DNA from: an uncultured Gammaproteobacteria bacterium | GTDB lineage: Bacteria; Pseudomonadota; Gammaproteobacteria; Pseudomonadales; Pseudohongiellaceae | Direction of reading: 5' to 3' | NCBI GenBank assembly: GCA_937898685.1 | Contig: CALEJT010000045.1 | Location: 19,105 to 83,104 of the forward strand | Length of the DNA: 64,000 nt | Shown: one piece after another, positions 1 through 9,046 of the stretch | Position numbering within the stretch: the first letter of the stretch is position 1 | Layout: every line of letters starts with the position of its first letter | Notes under the pieces: generated by a model | What the model was told of the DNA's origin: nothing | The model's database searches: none | What the model saw: the letters and a program-made list of their open reading frames with translations, nothing else | Translations under genes and position numbers: made by a program

Positions 1-2
1 TC

Positions 3-566
3 CTGCCGCAATTGAAACGATTGGTCCAGGAACTGCGCATCCCACTGCTCTACGTCAGTCACTATGCCGACGAGGTGGCGCAATTGGCGGACACTCTCGT
101 GTTGTTCCGCAGGGGCGCAGCCCCCATCAGTGGACCGGTGAGCGCGATGTTCACCGATCTGTCCTTGCCGCTAGCGCAGCGCAGCGATGCGGAATCCATT
201 CTCGAAGCGGTGGTGACGGGTTACGAAGCCAACTACGGTCTGCTGCGCCTGCAGACGGACGCTCGCCTCGGCGTGCTCCGCGTAGGCGGTGACGAGCTGC
301 CGCCCGGCACTCCCGTGCGTCTGCGTGTGATGGCACAGGATGTGAGTCTGACACTCTCACGTCAGCAGGATACGAGCATCCTCAACATCTGTCCGGTGAC
401 GGTAAGTGCCATCGAGCAGAGCTCCGATTCCCAGATGACGGTCCTCCTCGCGCTCGGCAGTGCGCGGCTGCTTGCACGCATCACTCGCAAGTCAGCCGAT
501 CACCTGAGATTGTTCGTGGGACAAAGTCTCTTCGCGCAGATCAAGAGCGTTGCGCTCCTGCATTGA
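3..566 (+). CDS. modC: Molybdate ABC transporter ATP-binding protein ModC, C-terminal part (5' truncated by window edge)
   Basis: This is the C-terminal part of an ABC ATPase whose 5' end lies left of the window. The H-loop is visible as YVSHYADEV near the edge, so the P-loop, signature motif and Walker B are outside. Residues from about 60 onward form the molybdate-binding TOBE/Mop-like tail characteristic of ModC (a GYEANYGLLRL strand, then PVRLRVMAQDVSLTL, then a second half ending LFAQIKSVALL). ModC powers molybdate import with ModA and ModB at the inner membrane. Molybdenum genes recur in this window (fdhD, fdsGBA, mobA), which supports ModC over another ABC family. It converges on the next gene with only 4 bases between the stop codons. 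Confidence 0.85.
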   Translation: MPQLKRLVQELRIPLLYVSHYADEVAQLADTLVLFRRGAAPISGPVSAMFTDLSLPLAQRSDAESILEAVVTGYEANYGLLRLQTDARLGVLRVGGDELPPGTPVRLRVMAQDVSLTLSRQQDTSILNICPVTVSAIEQSSDSQMTVLLALGSARLLARITRKSADHLRLFVGQSLFAQIKSVALLH

Positions 567-570
567 GAAC

Positions 571-1233
571 TCACGCGGGCGGATCCACCATATCCGCGCT
601 GCAGGTATTCACACGGAACCATCCCGTCAGACTGTAGCGATGCCGCGCCGTGGGCAACACTTCGTGCGGAAAGCGCTCACTCAGGAACACCACTAAGGTG
701 TTGTGCAGCGGCAACACTTCTTCGATCAAGGTAGTGGCGTCACGTTCATAAAGGCGCAACGCGCCGCCATCACCTTCCTGCCAACCGGGATTCAGATACA
801 GCACCGTCGAGAGGATGCGGTTGCGCCGTCCTTCGAAGGCATCGAGATGAGTGCGATAGAAGGCGCCTGGCTCGTAGCAGGCGAAGTGGCACTCGTAGTC
901 GAAGAGCCCCATGAAGAGGCGCCGGTTCAATTCCAGGCGCAGCCCTTCCATCCACTGCAGATACTGACGCTCGGCGACAGTTTCTCCCGCCACCCAATCG
1001 ATCTTGTCCGACCGGACCTTGCGATTGACCTTTCGCCCCAGTTCACGCCCCGTCCCAGCGAGCGTGAAGTTGCGAGCGGTTTCGTCGGTGCCGACGCGCA
1101 GAAGCGCTTGCGCCAACTCGGGCGGCAGCGCTTCGGGCAGAACGTAATAGCCTCGCTCTGCCAGCGCGTCGGCGATGACATCGCAGATCCTGGCCGAGGG
1201 GGCGTAACTCAGGTTGTCACTGACTTCAGACAC
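571..1233 (-). CDS. 2-oxoglutarate/Fe(II) oxygenase, prolyl-hydroxylase (SM-20/PHD-like)
   Basis: A 220-residue protein with the double-stranded beta-helix iron site of the prolyl 4-hydroxylase superfamily. The HxD motif is H129-x-D131 (FYRTHLDAFEGRRNR), the distal histidine is H190 (RFPHEV) and R199 (RHRYSLTGWFR) is the likely 2-oxoglutarate anchor. The FYRTHLD...RRNR...VLYLNP...GGALRLY pattern matches bacterial EGLN/PHD-type enzymes. One member, Pseudomonas PPHD, is known to hydroxylate a proline of EF-Tu; the substrate here is inferred only. The start is GTG at 1233 with AGAGG seven bases upstream. It lies 120 bases downstream of the MFS gene, so it may form the tail of the ccm transcript or have its own promoter. 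Confidence 0.8.
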   Translation of the reverse strand: MSEVSDNLSYAPSARICDVIADALAERGYYVLPEALPPELAQALLRVGTDETARNFTLAGTGRELGRKVNRKVRSDKIDWVAGETVAERQYLQWMEGLRLELNRRLFMGLFDYECHFACYEPGAFYRTHLDAFEGRRNRILSTVLYLNPGWQEGDGGALRLYERDATTLIEEVLPLHNTLVVFLSERFPHEVLPTARHRYSLTGWFRVNTCSADMVDPPA

Positions 1234-1353
1234 AAAAACGCCTCTGTGAACGTTGGTTGATGCAAAAGCTGCGCAGGGGTAAGCCCGGGGTGTGTTTTGT
1301 GTAAGCCCCGTAAGCGATGTGATTCAAGTGGATGAACTCCGTGTGTGAGTGCG

Positions 1354-2622
1354 TCAGCGCTGCGCCGACGCGGCGCGAGACGTGTCGTCGTTCTGCTGTT
1401 CGAAGAAGCGGCGCATCTGACGACGCTGACGCAGCATGAGCACGATGCCGGCGATGCAGAGTGCGGCAGCCGCCAGGTTCGGCCACATGAGACCGAGGTG
1501 GTTGGCGGCCCAACCGATGATCAAGACACCCGCGGCAGGAGCACCGCGCGTGAAGGCCACCCAGAGGCTCAGCACGCGGCCACGCATCGCATCATCGATG
1601 CTGTTCTGCACCAAGGTCTGACTGGCCACCGCACACACGGTGATGGCATAGCCAAAGCAGAAGATCATGAAGGTGGCTATCCAAAGATTGCTGGTAAGGG
1701 CGAACCAGGCCAGGGTGAGTGCGGTGACCAACGCGCTGAGCATGATGCTGCGGATGAGACCTTCGGTACGGCCATAGATCGATACTTTCAATCCCGCGAC
1801 GATGGCGCCTGCGCCCACGGCGGAGGTCAGCAGCGCCAAGGTGCCGGGCCCGGCTTCGAACACGGCGCCGACAAAGGCCGAAAGCATGAAGGTCAGTGGT
1901 CTTGCAAACAGCGCGATGATCGTGAGCAGCAGGAACATCGCGCGCAAGGCCGGACGTTCGAGGATGTACGCGAAACCATCGCGCATGTCGCGCGCCATCG
2001 ACTGCGGCGCTGCCTTGCTGGCGATGTGCGGCGGAATGTCGATGAAGAACCAGCAGATGACGATGATGAGATAGCTGAGCGCATTGAACAGCACCGCCCA
2101 TGCTGCGCTGTAGAAGCTGATCACGAAACCTGCGATCGCAGGGCCGACGAAGCGCGCCACGTTGAAGGTCACCGCCGTGAAGGCGGTCGCCGCCACCAGG
2201 TCCTGCTTGCGCACCAGGTTCGGCACGAGCGACAGACGCACGGGTTGATAGGCGGCCTGGATCATGCCCTCCGCCAGCGCCAACCAGAACAACCAGCCAA
2301 TGGTGAGCGCATCGAAGCTGATGACGAGATAGAGCAAGAACGCCTGCACCAGCATCAACGACTGCAACAGTTGCGCGAGCGACTTGCGGTCGAAGCGATC
2401 GGCCCACACACCGAAGAAGGGGCCGACGCAGATGATGGGAAAGAGATCGGCAAAGGCGACGGCGCCGACCCAGAATTCGGAGTGCGATACCTCCCAGGCC
2501 AACCAGCCCACCGCCGTGCGCTGCATCCAGAAGCCGATCAGCGACAACCAATTGCCGCTGATGTAGATGACGTAGTTACGGTTGGAGAAGGCGGAGCGTA
2601 GCGTGGAAAACCTACCAGCCAC
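1354..2622 (-). CDS. MFS exporter (EntS-like / MFS_3 family)
   Basis: A 422-residue integral membrane protein with about 12 hydrophobic segments. The first loop carries the MFS motif A-like stretch GVWADRFDRK. Overall it resembles the MFS_3 group that includes the enterobactin exporter EntS and many uncharacterised drug/metabolite exporters. The start appears to be GTG at 2622, only nine bases after the ccmI stop, with no clear ribosome binding site, so it is probably translated by readthrough of the ccm operon. The C-terminus is Arg/Gln-rich and cytoplasmic. The substrate is unknown. A second MFS_3-type gene lies at 16823-18052, so the window holds two distant paralogues. Confidence 0.8.
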   Translation of the reverse strand: MAGRFSTLRSAFSNRNYVIYISGNWLSLIGFWMQRTAVGWLAWEVSHSEFWVGAVAFADLFPIICVGPFFGVWADRFDRKSLAQLLQSLMLVQAFLLYLVISFDALTIGWLFWLALAEGMIQAAYQPVRLSLVPNLVRKQDLVAATAFTAVTFNVARFVGPAIAGFVISFYSAAWAVLFNALSYLIIVICWFFIDIPPHIASKAAPQSMARDMRDGFAYILERPALRAMFLLLTIIALFARPLTFMLSAFVGAVFEAGPGTLALLTSAVGAGAIVAGLKVSIYGRTEGLIRSIMLSALVTALTLAWFALTSNLWIATFMIFCFGYAITVCAVASQTLVQNSIDDAMRGRVLSLWVAFTRGAPAAGVLIIGWAANHLGLMWPNLAAAALCIAGIVLMLRQRRQMRRFFEQQNDDTSRAASAQR

Positions 2623-2631
2623 TTGCGTCCA

Positions 2632-3891
2632 TCACTCGACTACTTCGTCGATGGTCAGGTTGAGCGGTGCTTCCTGCTCTGCGAGTTTGAAGGGAGCGGA
2701 TTCCACCATCAGATCGCCCGCTCCACGCAGCGCTTCACCCGAACGCGACAGACGCGCACCAGCCAGAAGCTCCGGAACCGACGCCAAGGTCATGCCCATC
2801 ATCGAATCCGCATCGGACAGCGTCAGCGTCACCGGGAACTCGGGCACAGGAATGTTCTGCGCCACGATCGGCATCTGCATGGCCGGATTGCGAACGTAGA
2901 CGAACAACGACTTGTACTCGTCGAGCTGATCCTTGAACTGCGGATCGAGATCGACGACGAGCGTAATCGTGGAACCGCTTGCCGCCGCCTGCCGACTCGG
3001 ACGCTGCTCCTCCGGCAGATAGGCTTCCACCGCGGCGATGCGCTGACGCAGGATCTGCGCCTGCTGCGAATTGGGATTGGTGGCAGCAAGCTGACGCTGC
3101 CAATAACCAATGGCCCCAACGAGGTCCTGCCGACCCAAGGCGTCGAAGGCGAGGATGGTCAACACCGAGTTTTCGTTGGGATTCAGATCCAAGGCTTCGT
3201 CGATGAGACGCTGCACCTTGTCGGTGATCTGTGCGTCGGCCAACAGGTATTCGGCCTGCGCCCACTGCCCCAGTACCGTGGCGCGATCCTGGCTCGGCGG
3301 CATGTCGCGCGCCATGCGCTCGAATACCGATGCCGCTTCCGCATTGCGTTCGAGCTGCAGATAGTAGATGCCCAGCATGTAGGCGCTCTGCAGGTCCTCG
3401 GGTTTGCGCTCGAAACGCTCCTGCAGTTCGGCGATCACGGCTTCGATCGCGCTGCGTTGCGAATCTTCATCCGTCGCTTCGCGCACGGCCTGGATCAGTC
3501 CAGGCAAGGCCAGATCCTGCGCCGCACCCCAACGTTGATAGAGCACGCTGCTGACGACGGGAATCAAGGCGAGCGCCACGATCGGCAATGCCAGCGAGCG
3601 ACGGGTACTCGTCTTCACCTGCAGGGAAGACAGCTCTTCCATGTCGCGCAGGAAGGCGCGCTGCAATTCGGTGACCAGGCGCGCGTGGTCTCCGGCAGAA
3701 ACGACGCCCTCTTCCAGCTCACGATCGAGCTCGGCCTGCCGCTGCAGAAACACCGTACGGTTGCTCTCGCGGCGTTTTTCCAGCTCTTCGGCGGCATCGA
3801 GATGCGTGCGGCGGTTGCGCCAGAGCGGCACCGCAACGAAGGCCATGGCGCAGAGCGTCAGCACCACCAGGATGAGCCAGAGATTGTTCAT
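2632..3891 (-). CDS. ccmI: Cytochrome c biogenesis protein CcmI
   Basis: A 419-residue protein with an N-terminal membrane segment (residues 1-20), a heptad-like charged region (about 30-75), a second membrane segment (about 95-115) and TPR-like helices in the middle (YMLGIYYLQLERNAEAASVFERMAR; AEYLLADAQ). The C-terminal domain (about 310-419) is beta-rich. CcmI holds apocytochrome c for the CcmFH haem-lyase complex on the periplasmic side. It overlaps ccmH by an ATGA junction at 3888-3891. It is the last true ccm gene of the operon and is followed by the MFS gene. Confidence 0.92.
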   Translation of the reverse strand: MNNLWLILVVLTLCAMAFVAVPLWRNRRTHLDAAEELEKRRESNRTVFLQRQAELDRELEEGVVSAGDHARLVTELQRAFLRDMEELSSLQVKTSTRRSLALPIVALALIPVVSSVLYQRWGAAQDLALPGLIQAVREATDEDSQRSAIEAVIAELQERFERKPEDLQSAYMLGIYYLQLERNAEAASVFERMARDMPPSQDRATVLGQWAQAEYLLADAQITDKVQRLIDEALDLNPNENSVLTILAFDALGRQDLVGAIGYWQRQLAATNPNSQQAQILRQRIAAVEAYLPEEQRPSRQAAASGSTITLVVDLDPQFKDQLDEYKSLFVYVRNPAMQMPIVAQNIPVPEFPVTLTLSDADSMMGMTLASVPELLAGARLSRSGEALRGAGDLMVESAPFKLAEQEAPLNLTIDEVVE

Positions 3892-4361
3892 GATTTCGAA
3901 ACGTCCTCATCGCGCAGCAACTCTTGCAGGCGTGCGCTTTCTTCCTGGCTCAGAGTTTCTTCGGAGCCACCTTTCGCGGGTTGTTGGGTCAGCATGCGTC
4001 GCGCCACCACGAAGCCCAGGGCCAGAAGCACCAGCGGGCCGAACCAGAGCAGCGCCGTGACGCGGTTCAGCGGTGGACGATACAGGATGAAGTCGCCATA
4101 GCGCGCCTTCATGAAGTCGACGATTTCTTCGTCCGTTTTGCCTTCCAGGATCTGCGCGCGGATCTCGGCCCGCAGGTCGGCCGCGATCGGTGCATCGGAA
4201 CCCGAGAGGTTGGAGTTCAGACACATCGGGCAGCGCATCACGTCGATGAGCTGCTGATAGCGTTGCTCCTGCTCGGGATTCTGAAACTCGAGTTCTTCTA
4301 TCGCGGCTACCGCAGCACCACACCACAGCGCCAGGACGGCCGCGCGCAACAAAGCTTTCAT
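3888..4361 (-). CDS. ccmH: Cytochrome c maturation protein CcmH (apocytochrome thioredox)
   Basis: A 157-residue protein with a signal peptide (about residues 1-19), a three-helix periplasmic domain with the redox motif RCPMC (C44, C47), and one C-terminal membrane anchor (about 100-120). CcmH reduces or binds the apocytochrome CxxCH cysteines before haem attachment. A longer reading frame exists upstream, but the ATG at 4361 is chosen because it forms an ATGA overlap with the ccmG stop. The motif is CPMCLN where many homologues have CxxCQN. This is the short CcmH form paired with a separate ccmI, unlike the fused E. coli CcmH. Confidence 0.93.
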   Translation of the reverse strand: MKALLRAAVLALWCGAAVAAIEELEFQNPEQEQRYQQLIDVMRCPMCLNSNLSGSDAPIAADLRAEIRAQILEGKTDEEIVDFMKARYGDFILYRPPLNRVTALLWFGPLVLLALGFVVARRMLTQQPAKGGSEETLSQEESARLQELLRDEDVSKS

Positions 4362-4897
4362 CGGATCTGCGCCAAAATCGGTTCGAAGGTTTCCGCCCAT
4401 ACCTTGTTGTCGATCACACCGACGTGGCGGTAACGGATGGTGCCGGTGGCGTCGACGATGAAGGTTTCCGGCGCACCGGCCACACCGAGGTCGATGCCGA
4501 GCCGTCCATCGAGGTCGACCAGGTTGAATTTGAAGGGATTGCCGCGTTGCTCGAGGAATTCACGTGCGGCCTTGACGTCGTCCTTGTAGTTGACGCCGAC
4601 GAAGTTCACATCCTTCTCGCGCTTGCTGATTTCGAGCAGGTACGGATGCTCGACATGACAAGGCGGACACCAGGTGGCCCACACGTTCACGATGAAGATG
4701 CCATCACGCAGCTGATCGCTGGAGATGTTCTGGTTCTCGTCGAACAACGCGGGCTTGCTGAATTCCGGCAGGGGACGGTTCACCAGTGCCGAAGGCACAT
4801 GGCTGGGATCGCGACCGAGGCCGTAGAACAACAGTCCCAGCATCACCAGGAAGAAGGCCGCGGGTATGAAGAGTTTGCTGCGGTTGCTCATGGTCAT
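4358..4897 (-). CDS. ccmG: Thiol:disulfide oxidoreductase CcmG/DsbE
   Basis: A 179-residue membrane-anchored thioredoxin. One N-terminal membrane segment (about residues 9-27) precedes a thioredoxin fold with active site ATWCPPCH (C77, C80). The cis-proline loop GAPETFIVD, typical of CcmG, follows near residue 146. It keeps the apocytochrome cysteines reduced in the periplasm. An alternative start two codons downstream (ATG at 4891) has better spacing from AGGA. The gene starts 36 bases after the ccmF stop and overlaps ccmH. Confidence 0.93.
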   Translation of the reverse strand: MTMSNRSKLFIPAAFFLVMLGLLFYGLGRDPSHVPSALVNRPLPEFSKPALFDENQNISSDQLRDGIFIVNVWATWCPPCHVEHPYLLEISKREKDVNFVGVNYKDDVKAAREFLEQRGNPFKFNLVDLDGRLGIDLGVAGAPETFIVDATGTIRYRHVGVIDNKVWAETFEPILAQIR

Positions 4898-4933
4898 CGT
4901 TCCTAAGCGGCGCCTGGCCGCAAAAGTGTCGCC

Positions 4934-6925
4934 TTATTCCAGTGCCGTCTTCAGGCCAACTGCAGGCACGGCCGCCTCGTCGCGGACGCGCTTGGTGCGA
5001 TAACGACGATCGAGGATCGCAGTAATGCCGCCTGCTGCCATCAGGAAGGCACCGAGCCAGATCCAGAACACGAAGGGTTTGACGTGGATGCGCACCACCC
5101 ACGCGCCCTCTCCGCGCGGATCACCCAACGCGGTGAAAAGATCGCGGAAGAAACCAACCTGGATGTCGGCTTCGGTCTGTACATCTCCGCGCGCCAGATA
5201 ACGGCGTTTTTCGGGATGCATGGTCAGATAGAACTCGCCATCCTTCAGTACGTCGATGGTGGCGGAGTCGGCGATGTAGTTGGGACCACGTCGTTCCTCG
5301 ACCCCCTTGAACACGAATTCGTAGTCGCCGATGGTGAGGCTTTCATTCGGTGCCAGACGGCGATCTTCTTCGATGCTGTAGTGACTGGTCAGACACACAC
5401 CGAGAATCAACACTGCCACACCGAGATGCGCCAACTGCATGCCGTAGTAGCTGAGACTGAGGCTGCGCAGACCATCGACACGCGAAGCCTTGTTGGCAGT
5501 CTTCTGCCAGATGTCCGCCACTACACCCAGCGCGATCCACAGCGCGAGAGCCATCGCCAGCATGGCACTGGGATTGAAGTGTGCAGTGACGAGCAAGGGA
5601 ATCACGATGCCGAGCACTACGCTGGCCGTCAGCAATTTGCCGAGATTCTGCCAGAGATGCTGCAACGATGTGCGCTTCCAACGCGAGAAGGTGGATACGC
5701 CGAGGAAGAAGGCCATCACCGCCATCAAGGGCACGAACAACGTGTTGAAGTACGGCGGGCCCACCGACACCTTGTTGGCCTCGCCGTAGATCGCTTCATG
5801 AATCAGCGGGAACAGCGTACCGAGCAGAATCGTGGCGGTGCTCACCACCAGGATGATGTTGTTGAAGAGCAGAAAGAGTTCACGCGAATAGCCACCATAG
5901 GTGGCCGTGCCCTTCACTACCGGTGCCCGCAGCGCGTAGAGGAACAGCGAACCACCGATGATCAGGAGCAACAGCGTCAGCAGCACCATGCCGCGCTCGG
6001 GATCCACGGCAAAGGCGTGCACGGAAGTGATCACACCCGAGCGCACGATGAAGGCGCCGAGCAAGCTCAACGAGAAAGCGGCGATGGCCAGCAACACGGT
6101 CCAGCTCTTGAACACGCCGCGTTTTTCCGTCACCGCAAGCGAGTGGATCAAGGCCGTGCCCACGAGCCAGGGCATGAAGCTCACGTTCTCGACCGGATCC
6201 CAGAACCACCAGCCGCCCCAACCCAGTTCGTAATAGGCCCACCAGGACCCGAGCGCGATGCCAACGGTGAGGAAGGCCCACGCGGCGTTGGTCCAGGGAC
6301 GCGTCCAACGTGCCCATGCTGCATCGAGACGACCAGTCAGCAGTGCGGCAATTGCAAAGGAAAAAGCCACCGAGAAACCGACATAGCCCATGTAGAGCAT
6401 CGGCGGATGCACGGTGAGACCGAAGTCCTGCAAGAGCGGGTTGAGGTCGGCGCCTTCGGCTGGCGTATTCAGCAGCATGCGCTCGAAGGGATTCGAGGTG
6501 CCGAGCATGAAGATCAAGAAGCCCACGGTGATGAGTGCCATCACCGACATCACGCGCGCAAGAATGTCGAGCGGCAGATCGCGGCTGAGGATGCTCACGG
6601 CATAGCCCCAAGTGGCGAGAATCAGGACCCAGAGCAGCAAGGAACCTTCGTGTGCGCCCCACACTGCCGCGAACTTGTAATACACGGGCAGCAAGGTATT
6701 GGAGTTGCGCGCCACGTAGGCCACGGAGAAATCGTCGTGCAGGAAGGAATAGGCGAGACAGCCGAAGGCCAGCAGCATGAAGACCCAGACACCTGCGCTG
6801 AGCGGACGACACAGCTGCATCCACAGCGTGTTGCCGCTGTGGGCGCCCACCATGGGGAATACTGCCTGCAGGCTCGCAAGGCAGAGCGCGAGAATCAGCG
6901 CGAAGTGACCAAGTTCCGGAATCAT
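4934..6925 (-). CDS. ccmF: Haem lyase subunit CcmF
   Basis: A 663-residue polytopic protein with about 15 membrane segments. The tryptophan-rich haem-handling WWD motif is explicit (GGWWFWDPVENVSFMPW, about residues 232-248). A large periplasmic domain lies near 500-610, followed by a final membrane segment. CcmF takes haem from CcmE and, with CcmH and CcmI, ligates it to apocytochrome c. The length is typical of the family. The start ATG overlaps the ccmE stop (ATGA at 6922-6925), showing translational coupling. Confidence 0.96.
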   Translation of the reverse strand: MIPELGHFALILALCLASLQAVFPMVGAHSGNTLWMQLCRPLSAGVWVFMLLAFGCLAYSFLHDDFSVAYVARNSNTLLPVYYKFAAVWGAHEGSLLLWVLILATWGYAVSILSRDLPLDILARVMSVMALITVGFLIFMLGTSNPFERMLLNTPAEGADLNPLLQDFGLTVHPPMLYMGYVGFSVAFSFAIAALLTGRLDAAWARWTRPWTNAAWAFLTVGIALGSWWAYYELGWGGWWFWDPVENVSFMPWLVGTALIHSLAVTEKRGVFKSWTVLLAIAAFSLSLLGAFIVRSGVITSVHAFAVDPERGMVLLTLLLLIIGGSLFLYALRAPVVKGTATYGGYSRELFLLFNNIILVVSTATILLGTLFPLIHEAIYGEANKVSVGPPYFNTLFVPLMAVMAFFLGVSTFSRWKRTSLQHLWQNLGKLLTASVVLGIVIPLLVTAHFNPSAMLAMALALWIALGVVADIWQKTANKASRVDGLRSLSLSYYGMQLAHLGVAVLILGVCLTSHYSIEEDRRLAPNESLTIGDYEFVFKGVEERRGPNYIADSATIDVLKDGEFYLTMHPEKRRYLARGDVQTEADIQVGFFRDLFTALGDPRGEGAWVVRIHVKPFVFWIWLGAFLMAAGGITAILDRRYRTKRVRDEAAVPAVGLKTALE

Positions 6926-7380
6926 TGCGAGATGCCTCCAGCGGCTTTACGTTTTTCGGCCGCTTCGAGAGCTGCCTTCACTTCCGCCGACATGTAGTTT
7001 TCATCGTGCTTCGCCATGATCTGGCGCGCCTGGAACACACCGTTTTCGTCGACGAAACCTTCGGCGACCACCCCCTGCCCTTCACGGAAGAGATCGGGCA
7101 GCACACCTTCATAGACCACCGGGATGTCTGCGTTGTAGTCGGTGGTGACGAATTCGATGCGCGTGCCTTCGAGACCTTCGCGCACCAAAGAACCTTCCTT
7201 CACCATACCGCCGATGCGGATGTTCTGGTTGGGTTGCACCTTGCCTTCGGTGATTTCCGTGGGCGTGAAGAACACGTTGAGACCTTCGTTGAAGGCCACC
7301 ACCAACAAGCCCACCGCCACGGCGGCACCCAGCACGATGCTGAGCACGATGTAGAGTTTCTGTTTGCGCGCACTATGCAT
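6922..7380 (-). CDS. ccmE: Periplasmic haem chaperone CcmE
   Basis: A 152-residue protein with an N-terminal cytoplasmic stub, one membrane segment (about residues 8-29) and a periplasmic OB-fold. The covalent haem-binding motif AKHDENY is present, with H125 the haem-linking histidine and Y129 the axial ligand. The start at 7380 is chosen because its ATG overlaps the end of ccmD by eight bases; a longer upstream frame is not supported. CcmE carries haem from CcmABCD to CcmF. Confidence 0.95.
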   Translation of the reverse strand: MHSARKQKLYIVLSIVLGAAVAVGLLVVAFNEGLNVFFTPTEITEGKVQPNQNIRIGGMVKEGSLVREGLEGTRIEFVTTDYNADIPVVYEGVLPDLFREGQGVVAEGFVDENGVFQARQIMAKHDENYMSAEVKAALEAAEKRKAAGGISQ

Positions 7381-7594
7381 GCTCACGTTCCTCCTGCGTC
7401 GGCACCGTGGCATTCCTTTCCTCTCGTGCCTGCCGCGCCTGCAACAATTTCAGAATCCTGCGACGCTCCAAACGGGGCTGGATCAGATTCCACCCCATCA
7501 CCACGAAGAAAAAGGCATAGGCCAGCCATACGTAGAACGCATAGCCGCCCATCGCGAAGAAATCGGCAAGACCGTCGAACTGAAACTTAGGCAC
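7373..7594 (-). CDS. ccmD: Small haem exporter subunit CcmD
   Basis: A 73-residue single-pass protein. Its hydrophobic segment is at about residues 12-34 (GGYAFYVWLAYAFFFVVMGWN), followed by a basic cytoplasmic tail with LERRRILKLLQ typical of CcmD. CcmD stabilises the CcmABC-CcmE complex and helps release holo-CcmE. The start is GTG at 7594, inside the last codons of ccmC (eight-base overlap). Confidence 0.9.
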   Translation of the reverse strand: MPKFQFDGLADFFAMGGYAFYVWLAYAFFFVVMGWNLIQPRLERRRILKLLQARQAREERNATVPTQEEREHA

Positions 7595-8339
7595 GTCCCG
7601 CCTCCTGCTTCACGAGATCCTGCACCCACTGGGCGCGGCGCTCACGCCAGAGAATCTCGTTGCGCGTACGCATGATCACGAAAACGAACACGAGGCCGAT
7701 GAGGCCGAAACCGGTGAAGAACGCCGGAATCCAGATCTCGGGTGGATTGGCACCCTGTGAACTCAAGCTCAACTCGCTCGGCGGCTGATGCAGCGTGTTC
7801 CACCACACGGCGGCGTAATAAATGATGGGAAGGTTCACGACGCCCACCAACGTCAATACAGAGGCAGCTTTCGAACCCGAGGTTTCCGAGTCGAAGGCCG
7901 AGCGCAGGGCAATCACGCCGATGTACACGAAGAACAGGATCAGGAACGAGGTCAGTTTCGCATCCCAGATCCAATAGACACCCCACGTGGGTCTGCCCCA
8001 CACGGCGCCGGTGAAGAGTGCCACCGCACAGAAGCCAGCCCCCACCAAGGCAGAGGACTTGGCGACCATGTCGGCCACCTTGATGTTCCAGATCATGTGC
8101 ATCGCTGCCATCACTGCCATCATCACGTAGATCCACATGGCGCCCAGCGCGGTCGGCACATGGATGTAGATGATGCGGTAGTTGTCCCCCATCTGATAGT
8201 CCGGCGGTGCAAAACCGAGCCCCCACACTAGCCCCACAATGAGCAGGAAGTATGTAACGCCCTTCAGCCACGGCAGGAAGGAGGTGGTCATCTCATAGAA
8301 GTGTCTGGGCGAACCCAGCTTGTACAGCCATTGCCACAT
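7587..8339 (-). CDS. ccmC: Haem-handling membrane protein CcmC
   Basis: A 250-residue protein with six membrane segments. The WWD haem-binding motif of CcmC is seen as WGVYWIWDAKLTSF (about residues 119-132), with a conserved histidine in the loop before it. CcmC attaches haem to CcmE. The length and motif order match the family. It lies 17 bases downstream of ccmB and overlaps ccmD. Confidence 0.95.
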   Translation of the reverse strand: MWQWLYKLGSPRHFYEMTTSFLPWLKGVTYFLLIVGLVWGLGFAPPDYQMGDNYRIIYIHVPTALGAMWIYVMMAVMAAMHMIWNIKVADMVAKSSALVGAGFCAVALFTGAVWGRPTWGVYWIWDAKLTSFLILFFVYIGVIALRSAFDSETSGSKAASVLTLVGVVNLPIIYYAAVWWNTLHQPPSELSLSSQGANPPEIWIPAFFTGFGLIGLVFVFVIMRTRNEILWRERRAQWVQDLVKQEAGRA

Positions 8340-8356
8340 GAGGTTGTTCCGGAGAA

Positions 8357-9046
8357 TCAGTTGACACTGATGCGCAGCGCGGCGCCGATCGCCAGCGGCG
8401 CCAAGCTCAACGCCAGCACCAGGAGAGCGCCCAGAAGCGCGACGAGCCCGGTATAGGGCAGGCCGGCGAGCGCCGCCTGCACCATTCCCGTACCGAAAAC
8501 CAGCACGGGAATCGAGAGCGGCAATACTAGCACAGCGAGTAACAATCCACTGCGCGCGAGCCCGACCGTGAGCGCCATGCCGATGGCACCGATCAGGTTG
8601 AGAGTTGGTGTTCCCACCAGCAGACCGATGATGAGCGGCGTATAGGCTTCATCGGGCAGGGCCAGCATCATCGCCAGGAGCGGCGACAGGATCACCAAGG
8701 GCAAACCGGTCATCAACCAGTGCCCTGCCACCTTCGCCAGGAGATGGAAATAAAGTGGCTGCGGTGAAAGCAGCAGTTGTTCGAGACTGCCGTCTTCGTA
8801 ATCGCTGCGGAAAAGACTTTCCATCGACAACATCACAGCGAGTAGCGCCGTTACCCACACCACGCCCGCGGCGATGCCACTGAGATAGGTCGGATCCGCA
8901 TCGCCACCGAGTGGGAATAGCGACACCGCGATCACGAAGAACATCAGCGGATTGACGATGTCACCGGGGCTGCGCCAGAGAATCAGCAGCTCGCGACCGA
9001 AGGTTGCGCGCAGACTGCCCCACACACCCAAGGTCTGGCGGCTCAT
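8357..9046 (-). CDS. ccmB: Haem exporter permease CcmB
   Basis: A 229-residue ABC-type permease with six membrane segments. Family hallmarks are FGRELLILWRSPGDIVNPLMFFVIAVSLFPLG at the N-terminus and DYEDGSLEQLLLSP in the loop after the third segment. The open frame extends upstream to 9232, but the ATG at 9046 is chosen because it overlaps the ccmA stop (ATGA) and gives the family's normal length. With CcmA it forms the ATPase that drives release of holo-CcmE. Confidence 0.93.
   Translation of the reverse strand: MSRQTLGVWGSLRATFGRELLILWRSPGDIVNPLMFFVIAVSLFPLGGDADPTYLSGIAAGVVWVTALLAVMLSMESLFRSDYEDGSLEQLLLSPQPLYFHLLAKVAGHWLMTGLPLVILSPLLAMMLALPDEAYTPLIIGLLVGTPTLNLIGAIGMALTVGLARSGLLLAVLVLPLSIPVLVFGTGMVQAALAGLPYTGLVALLGALLVLALSLAPLAIGAALRISVN

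Noticed and set aside
1262..1310. Repeated GTAAGCCC / GTAAGCCCC between the oxygenase and MFS genes
   Set aside because: The copies are direct and short, with no stable hairpin or T run; not convincing as a terminator or a repeat family.
5084..6997. Long plus-strand open frame opposite ccmF
   Set aside because: Antisense shadow of ccmF; rich in His/Gln/Arg/Glu with no recognisable domain.
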